Below, one piece after another: positions 1 to 8,385 of a DNA stretch of 64,000 bases (the first letter of the stretch is position 1; each line of letters opens with the position of its first letter). The notes beneath the pieces were generated by a model that made no database searches, was not told the DNA's origin, and was given only the letters and a program-made list of their open reading frames with translations. Both the position numbers and the translations under genes were made by a program. This stretch comes from CAIQJJ01 sp049325275 (GTDB lineage Bacteria; Chloroflexota; Anaerolineae; Anaerolineales; UBA4823), in assembly GCA_049325275.1 (NCBI GenBank), contig JBMOLU010000086.1, positions 69,958 through 133,957 on the forward strand. The letters are read 5' to 3'.

Positions 1-416
1 GACTGGGGAAAGCGCTCGACAAGATCGCGTAGTGTATTGAGAGCGCTGTGATAATCGCCGAGCAAATAATAGACCCGTCCCAAGCCCAATTGGGCGGCGG
101 CCTGCACGTCTGCATCGCCGCGGCCGGCGGCGGCATCGCGCGCTTTTTGGAATTCGGCCTGCGCCGTCTCCCAGTCGCCGTTGAAGAGTGCCTGGTCGGC
201 TGCGGCGAGCTCTGCCGACGGGCTGTCGGGCGTCGGCGGCGCAGCGGTGACCGTTGGCAGCGCTGGTGGGGGGATGGTTGGCTCAGCTTGGGTAGGGGCG
301 AGCGTTGGCCCCGAAGTCGGTGGCGGCTGAATGGTTGGCTGTGGGGTGCTTTGAAAGGGTAAGGTGCAGGCGGCTGCCAGGCCCGCCAGCAGCAGGAGAA
401 GCAGGATTTTCTTCAT
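1..416 (-). CDS. TPR-repeat lipoprotein (C-terminus outside window)
   Basis: This open frame runs off the left edge of the window, so only the N-terminal 138 residues are seen. It starts MKKILLLLLL and continues to a lipobox-like LAAAC at residues 14-18, so it is probably a membrane-anchored lipoprotein. A Pro/Thr-rich linker follows (about residues 20-65). From about residue 75 the sequence reads like tetratricopeptide helices: an ALFNGDWETAQAEFQKA helix, then LGLGRVYYLLGDYHSALNTL. TPR lipoproteins usually act as protein-protein scaffolds at the cell surface; the partner cannot be named here. The gene is divergent from the marR gene and shares its upstream region. Confidence 0.8.
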   Translation of the reverse strand, partial: MKKILLLLLLAGLAAACTLPFQSTPQPTIQPPPTSGPTLAPTQAEPTIPPPALPTVTAAPPTPDSPSAELAAADQALFNGDWETAQAEFQKARDAAAGRGDADVQAAAQLGLGRVYYLLGDYHSALNTLRDLVERFPQ

Positions 417-473
417 GGAGGCAATATAACCGAGGGCAAAAGGGCTGTCAATGTTCGCGGCGCTGCGCAGCTA

Positions 474-556
474 TTGACAGGTGCGCAGCGCGGTTTATAA
501 TTAGCCGGCTAATAATTAGCTGACTAACTATAACCGGCTAATTATAAACCGGCTAA
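474..556 (+). promoter_or_regulatory. marR promoter with four phased palindromic operators
   Basis: A sigma70-type promoter is visible: TTGACA at 474-479 and TATAAT at 496-501, spaced 16 bp. Starting in the last base of the -10 are four copies of a palindrome based on TTAGCCGGCTAA: perfect at 501-512, TTAGCTGACTAA at 516-527, then partial copies centred at 535/536 and 550/551. Centres are 14-15 bp apart. Sites over the transcription start are typical of MarR-family autorepression; that MarR itself binds here is an inference. Confidence 0.8.
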
Positions 557-577
557 CTGATTTGGAGAGATTCGCCC

Positions 578-1042
578 ATGAACGCTCCCCCAGAACCCCA
601 GATGCTCGATTTTTTGCTGGCCCAGGTTTCGCGCCTGCATCATGCACGTGTCCACCAGTTGCTGGAAGCAATTGGCCTGTACCGCGGCCAGCCGCGCGTA
701 CTGCACATCCTTTGGAAGCAGGATGGCCTGACCCACAAGGAACTGGCGGCGATCATGCAAATTACCCCGGCAACGATCACCCGTATGCTCCAGCGCATGG
801 AGAGGGCCGGGTTCGTGCAGCGCCGCCTCGACCCGTCTGACCAGCGCGTTTCACGCGTCTACCTGACCGAAGCGGGGTGGGCTGTCCGCGAGCAGGTCGA
901 GATCACCTGGCGGCGGATGGAATGCGACGATTTTGCCGGTTTCTCGCCCGATGAACTGGTCACCTTGCGTGGTTTCTTGCAGCGCATTCGCACCAACTTG
1001 ACGCGCGCCATTGCCGCGAACGATCAGGAAAGCAGCGTATGA
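578..1042 (+). CDS. MarR-family transcriptional regulator
   Basis: A 154-residue protein of normal MarR length. The winged helix-turn-helix lies at about residues 45-105: GLTHKELAAIMQITPATITRMLQRMERAGFV, then the wing LDPSDQRVSRVYLTEAG with the conserved DxR motif. The flanking helices should form the dimer interface. The gene overlaps the following ABC transporter gene by ATGA, so it is in one operon with an exporter. MarR proteins of this kind sense a toxic or phenolic ligand and release their own operator; the ligand is unknown. The palindromes directly upstream (501-556) are the likely binding sites. Confidence 0.93.
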   Translation: MNAPPEPQMLDFLLAQVSRLHHARVHQLLEAIGLYRGQPRVLHILWKQDGLTHKELAAIMQITPATITRMLQRMERAGFVQRRLDPSDQRVSRVYLTEAGWAVREQVEITWRRMECDDFAGFSPDELVTLRGFLQRIRTNLTRAIAANDQESSV

Positions 1043-2769
1043 GCTCGATCCGCAAGATTTCTTATTTTCTCAAACCTTACTGGCACTGGGCCGTCCTGGC
1101 GCCGCTGATGATGCTGTTCGAAGTGGTCATGGATTTGCTCCAGCCTCGCCTGGTGCAGCGCATTGTCGATGAAGGGATAGCGCACCTGGACATGCACGTG
1201 GTGATCCAGACCGGCCTGTGGATGGTGGTCGTTGCTTTTGGCGGCGCCGTAGGCGGGGTCGGTTGTACGATCTTTGCCATGCTGGCCTCGCAGGGTTTCG
1301 GCGCCGACTTGCGCAGCGCCATGTTCCGCAAGGTACAGTCGCTTTCCTTCGGTAACCTGGACGAGTTGGAAACCGGCCAGATCATTACCCGCCTGACGAA
1401 CGACGTTACCCAGGTACAGGAGGTGGTGGCGATGCTGCTGCGCATCATGGTGCGCGCCCCGTTGACTTTGATCGGCAGCCTGATCATGGCCTTTCTCACC
1501 AGCCCGCGCCTGTCGTTGATCTTTTTGGCCGTGTCGCCGTTCGTCGGCTTCCTGGTGTGGTGGGTGATCGGCAGGGCTTATCCGATGTTCGGCCGGGTGC
1601 AGCGCAGGCTCGACGATCTGAACTCGGTCTTGCAGGAAAACCTGGCCGGGATACGGGTGGTGAAGGCTTTTGCGCGAGCAGATTATGAGGTTGGGCGCTT
1701 TGGGCGTGTCAACGATAATTTGATGGACGAGACGATCCGCGCCGCCCGTGTGCTGGCCGTGACCTCACCGGGGATGATGGTGGCCGTCAACTTGGGGGTC
1801 GTGGCGGCGATCTGGTTCGGGGGGGTGCAAATCACGCAGGGGGGCATGCAAACCGGCCAGTTGATCGCCTTCATCACCTACCTGATGCGGGCCTTAGGTT
1901 CGCTGATGATGGTCAGTATGTTACTGATGCGCCTGGCGCGTGCCCAGGCTTCGGCCGACCGCATCCAGGAAGTTATGGAAAGCGTCCCCAAGATTCGGCC
2001 GCCCGTCTCCGCGCACCAGGGCATTGCCGGGCGCGGGCGTATCACCTTCGAAGGGGTCACCTTTTCCTACGGCGATGGAAAAGACCCCGTGCTGAAGAAT
2101 ATCAACCTGACGGCCGAGCCGGGGCAGCGCGTGGCGATTTTGGGGGCTACGGGGGCGGGAAAATCGAGCCTGATCCATTTGATCCCGCGTTTTTACGATG
2201 TCAGCGCCGGCCGCATCTGCTTGGATGGGGTAGATGTGCGCCAGATCGACGAGGCTGCGCTGCGGCGCAGCATCGGCGTGGCCTTGCAGGAAGCGATCCT
2301 GTTCAGCGGCACCATTCGTGACAACATCCGTTACGGCAGGCCCGATGCCGCCGATGAGGACGTAGTCGCCGCGGCGAAAGCGGCTCAGGCGCACGACTTT
2401 ATCCAGGGTTTTCCTCAAGGCTACGATACGCTCGTCGGGCAGCGCGGCGTCAACCTTTCTGGCGGGCAGAAGCAGCGCCTGGCGATCGCACGTGCGCTGC
2501 TGACCCGCCCGACCGTCCTGATCCTCGACGACAGCACCAGCGCTGTGGATGTGGAGACGGAAAGCCGCATCGAGCAGGCCCTCGAGACCTGCCTCAACGG
2601 CTCGACGCGCCTCGTCATCGCTCAGCGCATCAGCACGGTGCTCAACGCCGACAAGATCGTCGTGCTCGAAGATGGTGCGATCGCCGCCGAAGGCAGGCAC
2701 GCCGATTTGCTGGCCTCCAGCCCGATTTATCGCGAAATCTACGATTCACAGCTTGGTAATGGACATTAG
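1039..2769 (+). CDS. ABC exporter subunit A, degenerate-site half (TMD-NBD)
   Basis: A 576-residue fused half-transporter. Six membrane helices occupy about residues 15-300 and the ATPase domain about 330-570. The Walker A motif GATGAGKSS is near residue 370 and the ABC signature LSGGQKQR is canonical. Walker B is followed by Asp instead of the catalytic Glu (LILDDSTSAVD), and the switch His is Gln (VIAQRIST). In heterodimeric exporters such as TM287/288 this pattern marks the subunit that contributes the non-hydrolysing site. It is co-transcribed with marR (4-nt overlap) and with subunit B (2-nt gap). Likely a multidrug or lipid exporter; the substrate cannot be read from sequence. Confidence 0.93.
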   Translation: MSSIRKISYFLKPYWHWAVLAPLMMLFEVVMDLLQPRLVQRIVDEGIAHLDMHVVIQTGLWMVVVAFGGAVGGVGCTIFAMLASQGFGADLRSAMFRKVQSLSFGNLDELETGQIITRLTNDVTQVQEVVAMLLRIMVRAPLTLIGSLIMAFLTSPRLSLIFLAVSPFVGFLVWWVIGRAYPMFGRVQRRLDDLNSVLQENLAGIRVVKAFARADYEVGRFGRVNDNLMDETIRAARVLAVTSPGMMVAVNLGVVAAIWFGGVQITQGGMQTGQLIAFITYLMRALGSLMMVSMLLMRLARAQASADRIQEVMESVPKIRPPVSAHQGIAGRGRITFEGVTFSYGDGKDPVLKNINLTAEPGQRVAILGATGAGKSSLIHLIPRFYDVSAGRICLDGVDVRQIDEAALRRSIGVALQEAILFSGTIRDNIRYGRPDAADEDVVAAAKAAQAHDFIQGFPQGYDTLVGQRGVNLSGGQKQRLAIARALLTRPTVLILDDSTSAVDVETESRIEQALETCLNGSTRLVIAQRISTVLNADKIVVLEDGAIAAEGRHADLLASSPIYREIYDSQLGNGH

Positions 2770-2771
2770 GT

Positions 2772-4634
2772 ATGGAACGTAAACCATTTTCTTCACAACC
2801 TGCCGTCGCTTCCCCAGCACGCGGCCCCGGTGGGCCGGGCGGCGGGCCGGCTGCGTGGATGGTGCGCTCGCCGGAGCGCGCCAAAGATCGCCGCGGCACG
2901 CTGGCGCGCTTGTGGGGTTATTTGCGCCACCAGGGCCGGGCGTTGGTAGCCGTTTTGCTGCTCGTGCTTGCCACCTCGGGCATGGATTTGCTTTCGCCGT
3001 ACATCCTGGGCCTGGCCATCGACGAGTTCATTCTCAAAAACAACCTGCCCGGCCTGGCGTGTCTTGGGGTGTTGATGATCGGTCTGTACCTGGTGGGGGC
3101 CTTGCTGACCTGGGTACAGGCTTACCTGATGGCCGCAGTTGCGCAGCGTACGGTGCGTGATATCCGCAATGATCTCTTCATCCACTTCCAGGCCCTTCCG
3201 CTGCGTTACATCGATCAGCGCACTCACGGTGAGCTGATGAGCCGTTTGACCAACGACGTGGAAAACGTCAGCGCGGTGCTCAACGAAAGCGTGACGCAAC
3301 TGGTTGCCAGCATGGTCGGCATCGTCGGCGTGGCGGCAGTGATGTTTGCGATCAATGTGCGCCTGGCTATCGTTAGCCTGATCACCCTGCCGATGATGGC
3401 CTTCATCAGCCAGTGGGTGGCCAAGCGCACCCGGCGCGGTTTCCGCGACCAGCAGGAATTCCTGGGAAACCTGAACGGCATCATCGAGGAAACCGTTACC
3501 GGGCAGCGGGTCGTCAAAGCTTACGGCCGCGAAACGGACGTGATTGCCCACTTCGACGTGACGAATCACAGGCTGCGCCGGGCGGCCACGCGCGCCCAGA
3601 CTTTCGCCGGTTTGCTTGGGCCGATGTCGAATTTCGTCAACAACCTGGGCTTTGCCATCGTTGCCGGCGCGGGCGGATGGATGGCCGTGCGCGGCCTGGC
3701 GACCGTCGGCACGATCGCCAGCTTCGTCAACTACGCCCGCCAGTTTTCGATGCCGATCAACCAGATCGCCAACCTGTACAATACGATCCAATCGGCCTTG
3801 GCCGGGGCGGAACGTATCTTCCAGGTCATCGACGAAGCGCCGGAGCCGGTAGACGCCCCAGATGCGTTGGCGTTGTCCCGGCTGCGCGGCGAAGTGGTCT
3901 TCGAAAATGTGTGCTTTGGTTACAACCCCGACGTGCCCGTGCTGAAAAACGTCAACCTGCATGCCCGGCCCGGCCAGACGATCGCCCTGGTGGGGCCAAC
4001 GGGCGCCGGCAAGACGACCATTGTCAACCTGCTCAGCCGTTTTTACGACGTCGACCGGGGGCGCATCTCGATCGATGGTATCGAAATCGGCCGCTACCGC
4101 AAGGCCGACCTGCGCCGCACCTTGGGCATCGTGCTGCAAGATACCTATCTGTTTGCCGGTACGGTAATGGAGAACATCCGTTACGGCCGCCTGGAGGCCG
4201 GCGACGAAGACGTGATCGCCGCCGCCCGCCTGGCCAACGCCGATCAGTTCATTCACCGCTTGCCGCTGGGCTACGACACGCCGCTTTCGGAGCGGGGCAG
4301 CAACCTCAGCCAGGGGCAGCGCCAGTTGCTGGCGATTGCGCGTGCCATCCTGGCCGACCCGGGGATTCTGATCCTCGACGAGGCCACCAGCAGCGTCGAT
4401 ACGCGTACCGAGCAGCACATCCAGCAGGCCATGCTGCGCCTGATGCAGGGCCGCACGTCCTTTGTGATCGCCCACCGCTTGAGCACGATCCGCCAGGCAG
4501 ATCAAATTTTGGTGATCGACCACGGTGAGATCGTCGAGCGTGGCCGGCACAAAGACCTGCTGGCGGCGAAGGGCTTTTATTGGGCGCTCTACACCAGCCA
4601 GTTTAAGGGGCAGTTGCACGCTGTGCCCGGTTAG
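2772..4634 (+). CDS. ABC exporter subunit B, catalytic half (TMD-NBD)
   Basis: A 620-residue half-transporter with a Gly/Pro-rich N-terminal extension (about residues 1-40) before six membrane helices (about 55-345) and an ATPase domain. Walker A is GPTGAGKTT near residue 410. Walker B carries the catalytic Glu (LILDEATSSVD) and the switch His is present (VIAHRLST). The signature motif is LSQGQRQ rather than LSGGQ. Together with subunit A this gives one intact composite ATP site (B Walker motifs with A signature) and one degenerate site (A Walker motifs with B signature), so the two proteins should work as an obligate heterodimer. It is the last gene of the marR operon. Confidence 0.93.
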   Translation: MERKPFSSQPAVASPARGPGGPGGGPAAWMVRSPERAKDRRGTLARLWGYLRHQGRALVAVLLLVLATSGMDLLSPYILGLAIDEFILKNNLPGLACLGVLMIGLYLVGALLTWVQAYLMAAVAQRTVRDIRNDLFIHFQALPLRYIDQRTHGELMSRLTNDVENVSAVLNESVTQLVASMVGIVGVAAVMFAINVRLAIVSLITLPMMAFISQWVAKRTRRGFRDQQEFLGNLNGIIEETVTGQRVVKAYGRETDVIAHFDVTNHRLRRAATRAQTFAGLLGPMSNFVNNLGFAIVAGAGGWMAVRGLATVGTIASFVNYARQFSMPINQIANLYNTIQSALAGAERIFQVIDEAPEPVDAPDALALSRLRGEVVFENVCFGYNPDVPVLKNVNLHARPGQTIALVGPTGAGKTTIVNLLSRFYDVDRGRISIDGIEIGRYRKADLRRTLGIVLQDTYLFAGTVMENIRYGRLEAGDEDVIAAARLANADQFIHRLPLGYDTPLSERGSNLSQGQRQLLAIARAILADPGILILDEATSSVDTRTEQHIQQAMLRLMQGRTSFVIAHRLSTIRQADQILVIDHGEIVERGRHKDLLAAKGFYWALYTSQFKGQLHAVPG

Positions 4635-4724
4635 GCGCCGCCGATTGTGACGTGGGCGATCGTACCTGGCAGGCATTAAAATTCTGGATAGTCCTATCAC
4701 AACCTGCACTGCTAACCCGCATAA

Positions 4725-4746
4725 GCCAGAACCGCACGGTTCTGGC
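4725..4746. other. Inverted repeat, 9-bp stem, downstream of ABC operon
   Basis: GCCAGAACC at 4725-4733 and GGTTCTGGC at 4738-4746 form a perfect 9-bp stem with a GCAC loop. No T-tract follows, so it is not a good intrinsic terminator by itself. It could stabilise the 3' end of the exporter mRNA. Confidence 0.5.
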
Positions 4747-4805
4747 GGAATGTATAGGGTGGACCTAATGTTGATGGTAATGCGTACCACCGGCCTGGTC
4801 TGTTC

Positions 4806-4825
4806 ACCGGCGCCGCTGGTTTTTT
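4806..4825 (+). terminator. Probable intrinsic terminator of the marR-ABC operon
   Basis: ACCGGC (4806-4811) pairs with GCTGGT (4815-4820, one G-T pair) over a 3-nt loop, and a run of T follows (4820-4825). It lies about 170 bases after the last exporter gene and just before the promoter of the next gene. Confidence 0.6.
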
Positions 4826-4833
4826 CGACTTAC

Positions 4834-4879
4834 TTGACTTAATTAGAAATATATCTATAATTAGATTTATGTCTAATTA
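4834..4879 (+). promoter_or_regulatory. Promoter and operator of ArsR-like gene; mRNA probably leaderless
   Basis: TTGACT (4834-4839) and TATAAT (4856-4861) are spaced 16 bp. The start codon is at 4869, only 7 bases after the -10, so the transcript should begin at or next to the ATG. A perfect inverted repeat, TAATTAGA (4858-4865) and TCTAATTA (4872-4879), overlaps the -10, the start site and the first codons. The half-site AATTAGA also occurs at 4841-4847, 18 bp upstream of its second copy. This is the expected layout for an autorepressed ArsR-family gene. Confidence 0.75.
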
Positions 4880-5468
4880 TGATTTCTCACCCACTTCAAC
4901 CCAAACCTTAACCACCAATGAGCAAATCCGGGCTTATGTGAACCCCACCCGCATGACCATCCTGACGATGCTCGCGCAGGATAAGGACTCGGTTTCTGGT
5001 GTAGCGCGCCAGTTGGGCGTGCACCCCGCCAATCTCACCCACCATTTCAAGCTGCTCGAGAAAACCGGTTTGATCAAGCTGGTGGAAAAGCGCGAAACCG
5101 GCAAGAATCTGGAGAAGCTCTACCGCGCGGCTGCCTACCACTTTACTATCCAGGCCGGTGGGCCGCCCACAAGCCAGCAAGTGCTGGCCCTTTCCATCCT
5201 GCGCGATAGCCTCACTGCTGCCCTGCAGGCGCTCGAGAACACCTCCGAAGAGCAGGCGGTGTTGGGGTTGCTGAAAACCGTGCGCCTGCGCCCGCAAGAT
5301 GTCGAGTTGTTTGCCCAAAAGCTGGCCGGACTTGCTCAGGAGTTCGAAGCACACGCTGCCGAAAGTGGAAACGCCTACAGCCTGAACCTTAGTCTATACC
5401 CCACTGAGGTGGGCCACACACCCGCCCGCAAGATCGTCATCGGTAGGGATGAAGAGCCAGTGGATTAA
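4869..5468 (+). CDS. ArsR-family winged-helix regulator with C-terminal extension
   Basis: A 199-residue protein. Residues about 17-85 form an ArsR-type winged HTH (NPTRMTILTMLAQ, then GVARQLGVHPANLTHHFKLLEKTGLI). The remaining ~110 residues are helical and larger than in minimal ArsR repressors, so this may be a helix-turn-helix domain fused to an effector-binding part. No metal-binding CxC motif is seen, so metal sensing is unlikely. The start at 4869 is supported by the promoter placed immediately upstream and by the operator overlapping the start codon. It may also control the downstream hydrolase gene, whose promoter carries a different repeat. Confidence 0.85.
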   Translation: MSNYDFSPTSTQTLTTNEQIRAYVNPTRMTILTMLAQDKDSVSGVARQLGVHPANLTHHFKLLEKTGLIKLVEKRETGKNLEKLYRAAAYHFTIQAGGPPTSQQVLALSILRDSLTAALQALENTSEEQAVLGLLKTVRLRPQDVELFAQKLAGLAQEFEAHAAESGNAYSLNLSLYPTEVGHTPARKIVIGRDEEPVD

Positions 5469-5520
5469 CGCATTCCCATTCAAGGGTCTGTAGAACCGAT
5501 TTATCTAGAAATAGTCAAGC

Positions 5521-5591
5521 GAACGGCACGTTCGCAGTGAACGGCACGTTCGCAGTGAACGGCACGTTCGCAGTGAACGGCACGTTCGCAC
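5521..5591. repeat. Four tandem 18-bp repeats with internal palindrome, upstream of hydrolase gene
   Basis: GAACGGCACGTTCGCAGT is repeated head to tail at 5521, 5539, 5557 and 5575 (the last copy ends differently). Each unit holds an inverted repeat GAACG-N3-CGTTC. The array ends 15 bases before a TATAAT box (5607-5612), so it occupies the -35 and upstream region of the gene at 5627. Regular spacing close to two helical turns suggests cooperative binding of a dimeric regulator; the protein is unknown. Confidence 0.8.
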
Positions 5592-5626
5592 CTCGAGCCG
5601 CGCCGGTATAATTTACGGAGGACAAA

Positions 5627-6856
5627 ATGTCGAAGTTTTCAGGAAAAAAGATATTGCATTGGATTTTTTGGATCGTTTTGGTTTTGGCGGTGAGTGTCAT
5701 CACGGGTGTGGTGGTTTTGCTTTACCAAGCTAACCAGCACAAACGTGAACTGGCCACCGCCATCCACACCAACCCCGGCACAACAGCCATTGCCGCCTAC
5801 ACCATCGATGCCTACGGGCAGCCGGTGGATGATGGTCACGCTATCTTTGCCAACGCCGATACACCGCTCGTCATGGCCTCCACCATGAAAACCATCGTCC
5901 TGGCTGCCTACGAAGATGCGGTTGAACGCGGTGAACTCGACCCCGGCGAGCCAATTGCCATCACCGACCTGGAGAAGCATTACCTGCCCAAAACCGATGG
6001 TGGCGCTCATGTAGCCGGGTTGGCTGCCCTGGGCCTGGCTGCCGACGCTGACGGCTTCGCCAAAGACCAGTCAGCCACCATCACACTCGACGCCATCGCC
6101 CGCATCATGATCTACAACAGCGGCAACGCGGAAACCGACTATCTGCTGGCACGCCTGGGTGCAGAACGCCTTGCCGCCACGATGTCCGCTGCCGGGCTGG
6201 AGCAGCACACGCCCATCCACTCAATCCTGGGCATTACCCTGGCAATGTTCAACCATGAAGCTCCCCTGATCGATCCAGCCCAGCGACAGGAACTCATCGA
6301 TGAGGTTGCCGGTGGCAACTTTATCACGCTGGAAGGCCTGGCCGATTTATACCGGCACGATCGCGACTGGCGGGCGGCGCAGCTCGCCTTCATGAAGTCG
6401 GACGCCTTCCCCACAGTGGCCAACCGGATGGGCTGGGAAGGCCAGGTGGCGGCCAGCCGGTTGTTCCCCAAAGGGACGGCGCGCGAGTACGCTCATCTCA
6501 TGGCGCAAATCGCCAGCGGGCAGTTCATCTCCCCTGCCGTCAGCGCTCGCATCCAGCAAAAACTCGAAAGCATTCCCGACGAACAACCTATGCTGTGGTT
6601 TTTCCACCAACGCTATGGAGCTAAAGGTGGGATGACTGCCGGCGTGCTGAACCTGGCCTCCTATGCCGTTCCCAAAAGCGGCCCACTGGCCGGCCGAACC
6701 CGTGTGGTGGTGATCTTGACGAACGATTTGCCCTACGAAGCATGGGTCAACCTGGCGCAGTTCCAGAGCATCTACCTGCTGCAAGCCGATCTGGCAAAGG
6801 CTGTGGAAACTTTCGGCGTAGAAATCGCCCTGCCGAACCAAAAGCGATCGCCGTGA
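5627..6856 (+). CDS. Membrane-anchored class A beta-lactamase-fold serine hydrolase
   Basis: A 409-residue protein with an N-terminal membrane anchor (about residues 10-33) and an extracytoplasmic domain of the penicillin-binding/beta-lactamase fold. The active-site set is complete in form: STMK at 85-88 (SxxK), SGN at 165-167 (SxN-like) and KGG at 333-335 (KTG-like). The domain resembles the Beta-lactamase2 family of class A-like hydrolases, which are often not true beta-lactamases. A strong ribosome site (GGAGG, 5617-5621) supports the start. A -10 (TATAAT) lies at 5607-5612 next to the 18-bp repeat array, so expression is probably regulated. It could act on cell-wall peptides or esters; substrate unknown. 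Confidence 0.88.
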   Translation: MSKFSGKKILHWIFWIVLVLAVSVITGVVVLLYQANQHKRELATAIHTNPGTTAIAAYTIDAYGQPVDDGHAIFANADTPLVMASTMKTIVLAAYEDAVERGELDPGEPIAITDLEKHYLPKTDGGAHVAGLAALGLAADADGFAKDQSATITLDAIARIMIYNSGNAETDYLLARLGAERLAATMSAAGLEQHTPIHSILGITLAMFNHEAPLIDPAQRQELIDEVAGGNFITLEGLADLYRHDRDWRAAQLAFMKSDAFPTVANRMGWEGQVAASRLFPKGTAREYAHLMAQIASGQFISPAVSARIQQKLESIPDEQPMLWFFHQRYGAKGGMTAGVLNLASYAVPKSGPLAGRTRVVVILTNDLPYEAWVNLAQFQSIYLLQADLAKAVETFGVEIALPNQKRSP

Positions 6857-6871
6857 CAAACAATCGGGTTG

Positions 6872-8353
6872 CTACTCTTTGATGTTCCCATCAAAAGATA
6901 CCCCTGCCGCTGGTAAACGGACAGTCACGCTTTCAGCGTCAAAACACAACTGAGAACTGGCACGTCCAATGTCAAATATCTCGATTTCAAACGTCTGCGC
7001 ATCCAGCCAACGCCCGCGCAAGCCATGGCCTTCAACGTTGATGCGGTAATGCCCATCCAGCCCGACCAGCCAGTCAAAGACCTGGTCGCTGCCCGCTCGT
7101 TGGAACTGGAACGTTGCGTGCGTGGTGTCGGCAAATTCCAAAGACAGGGTGCTTAAGTTTTGAGGGTTGGGCTGAAGCTGATAGGACCGGCCGGAAATAT
7201 CAGTGGCAACCGATGGCAGCGCCCGGTTGATCCAGGCCGGGTCGGGCTGGGCAAGGGCATCCAGTGTTTGTTGCAGCGCCGCCACGCCGGCGGGATCAGG
7301 CGGCAGGGGAAAGCCAAAGGCCGTGAGCGCTGGTTTCAACACAGCCGTTTCGACCTCGTCAAAGTCAACGCCGCTACCGGTGACGACCACCAATGCGTTC
7401 AGGGCCGGGATGACGCGTAAATTTTGTCCGCCGCGCCCGATGGCAGCATACCCCCCATCAGGCACCCACCAGCCGTAACCATAACCGTCGTCGCCGCCGG
7501 TGGTGGTTTGGGCGCGAACGGCCTCCGGCACCCACGCCGCCGGGACGATCTGTCGCCCTTCCCACACGCCGCCGTTCAGCCACAGGTAGCCTAGCTTGGC
7601 CAGGTCACGCGGCTTCAGGTACAGCTCGCCAGCACCGAGGGCGTTCCCTTGCGGGTCGGTGTTCCAGATAAACGTTTGAATCCCCAAGGGTTCGAAGAGA
7701 TTCTGGCGGGCGAAATCTTGCGTGGTCTGGCCGCTGGCCCGGCGCAGGGCGGCCGAGAGCAGGTGCATGGCCGGGCTGTCGTAGCAGAACTGGCTGCCCG
7801 GCTCGGCGACCATCGGGCGGTCAAGGGCAAACTGCGCCCAGTTGGGGCTGGCCTGCATGGCATCCACGTTGGCCTGATCACCGGCCAGGCACTGCGACTC
7901 AAAGCCGGCCGTCATGCTGGCCAGATGACGCACCGTCAGGTGTTCTTTACGGGCATCCAGGTTGGCAACCGGCTGGTCGGCAAAGAAGGAGAGCACTGGC
8001 TGATCGAGATCGAGTTTGCCCTGATCGGCGGCGATGGCGATCAAGGTGGTCATCACGCTTTTGGTGATCGAAGCCAGGTTGTGAACCTGATCGCAATCGT
8101 AGGGTGCAAAGCAGGCTTCCAGTACCATTTCGCCGTTGCGGATCAACAGCAGGCTATCGATGGGCAGTTGACGGGCGCGTAAACCCTGTAACCCGGCAGC
8201 AAGCCTGGCCGAAGATAGGCCCTGTGTCTCGGGCGGGGCCGTTTTCCATCCCGCGGTGGGCCAGTAGAGCGTTCGCAAGGGCAGCCGCCATAGTGAGATT
8301 GGGAACACCACGAGCAGGGCTAGAAAAATCAGAAGCAAGATAAATTTTAGCAT
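6872..8353 (-). CDS. Class C beta-lactamase-fold serine hydrolase, membrane-anchored
   Basis: A protein of about 493 residues with an N-terminal hydrophobic anchor (MLKFILLLIFLALLVV) and a class C beta-lactamase/esterase domain: SITK (SxxK) about 105 residues in and CYDSPAMHLL as the YxN-like motif. The chosen start is ATG 8353, which has AGGAAA (8359-8364) upstream. An alternative ATG at 8386 overlaps the stop of the preceding gene (TAATG) and would add MSRHLLTQETT, so translational coupling from there is also possible. A C-terminal beta domain of about 130 residues follows the catalytic part. Family members include D-aminopeptidases, esterases and beta-lactamases; the substrate is not predictable. 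Confidence 0.87.
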   Translation of the reverse strand: MLKFILLLIFLALLVVFPISLWRLPLRTLYWPTAGWKTAPPETQGLSSARLAAGLQGLRARQLPIDSLLLIRNGEMVLEACFAPYDCDQVHNLASITKSVMTTLIAIAADQGKLDLDQPVLSFFADQPVANLDARKEHLTVRHLASMTAGFESQCLAGDQANVDAMQASPNWAQFALDRPMVAEPGSQFCYDSPAMHLLSAALRRASGQTTQDFARQNLFEPLGIQTFIWNTDPQGNALGAGELYLKPRDLAKLGYLWLNGGVWEGRQIVPAAWVPEAVRAQTTTGGDDGYGYGWWVPDGGYAAIGRGGQNLRVIPALNALVVVTGSGVDFDEVETAVLKPALTAFGFPLPPDPAGVAALQQTLDALAQPDPAWINRALPSVATDISGRSYQLQPNPQNLSTLSLEFADTTHATFQFQRAGSDQVFDWLVGLDGHYRINVEGHGLRGRWLDAQTFEIEIFDIGRASSQLCFDAESVTVRLPAAGVSFDGNIKE

Positions 8354-8385
8354 CGTTGTTTCCTGTGTAAGAAGATGTCGGCTCA

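Noticed and set aside
2793..4790. Long open frame on the minus strand, opposite the second ABC exporter gene
   Set aside because: The plus-strand ABC exporter is unmistakable; the antisense frame has no domain and results from the GC-rich codon pattern.
5521..5591. CRISPR-like repeat
   Set aside because: The 18-bp units are directly adjacent without spacers and lie on a promoter; no cas genes are in the window.
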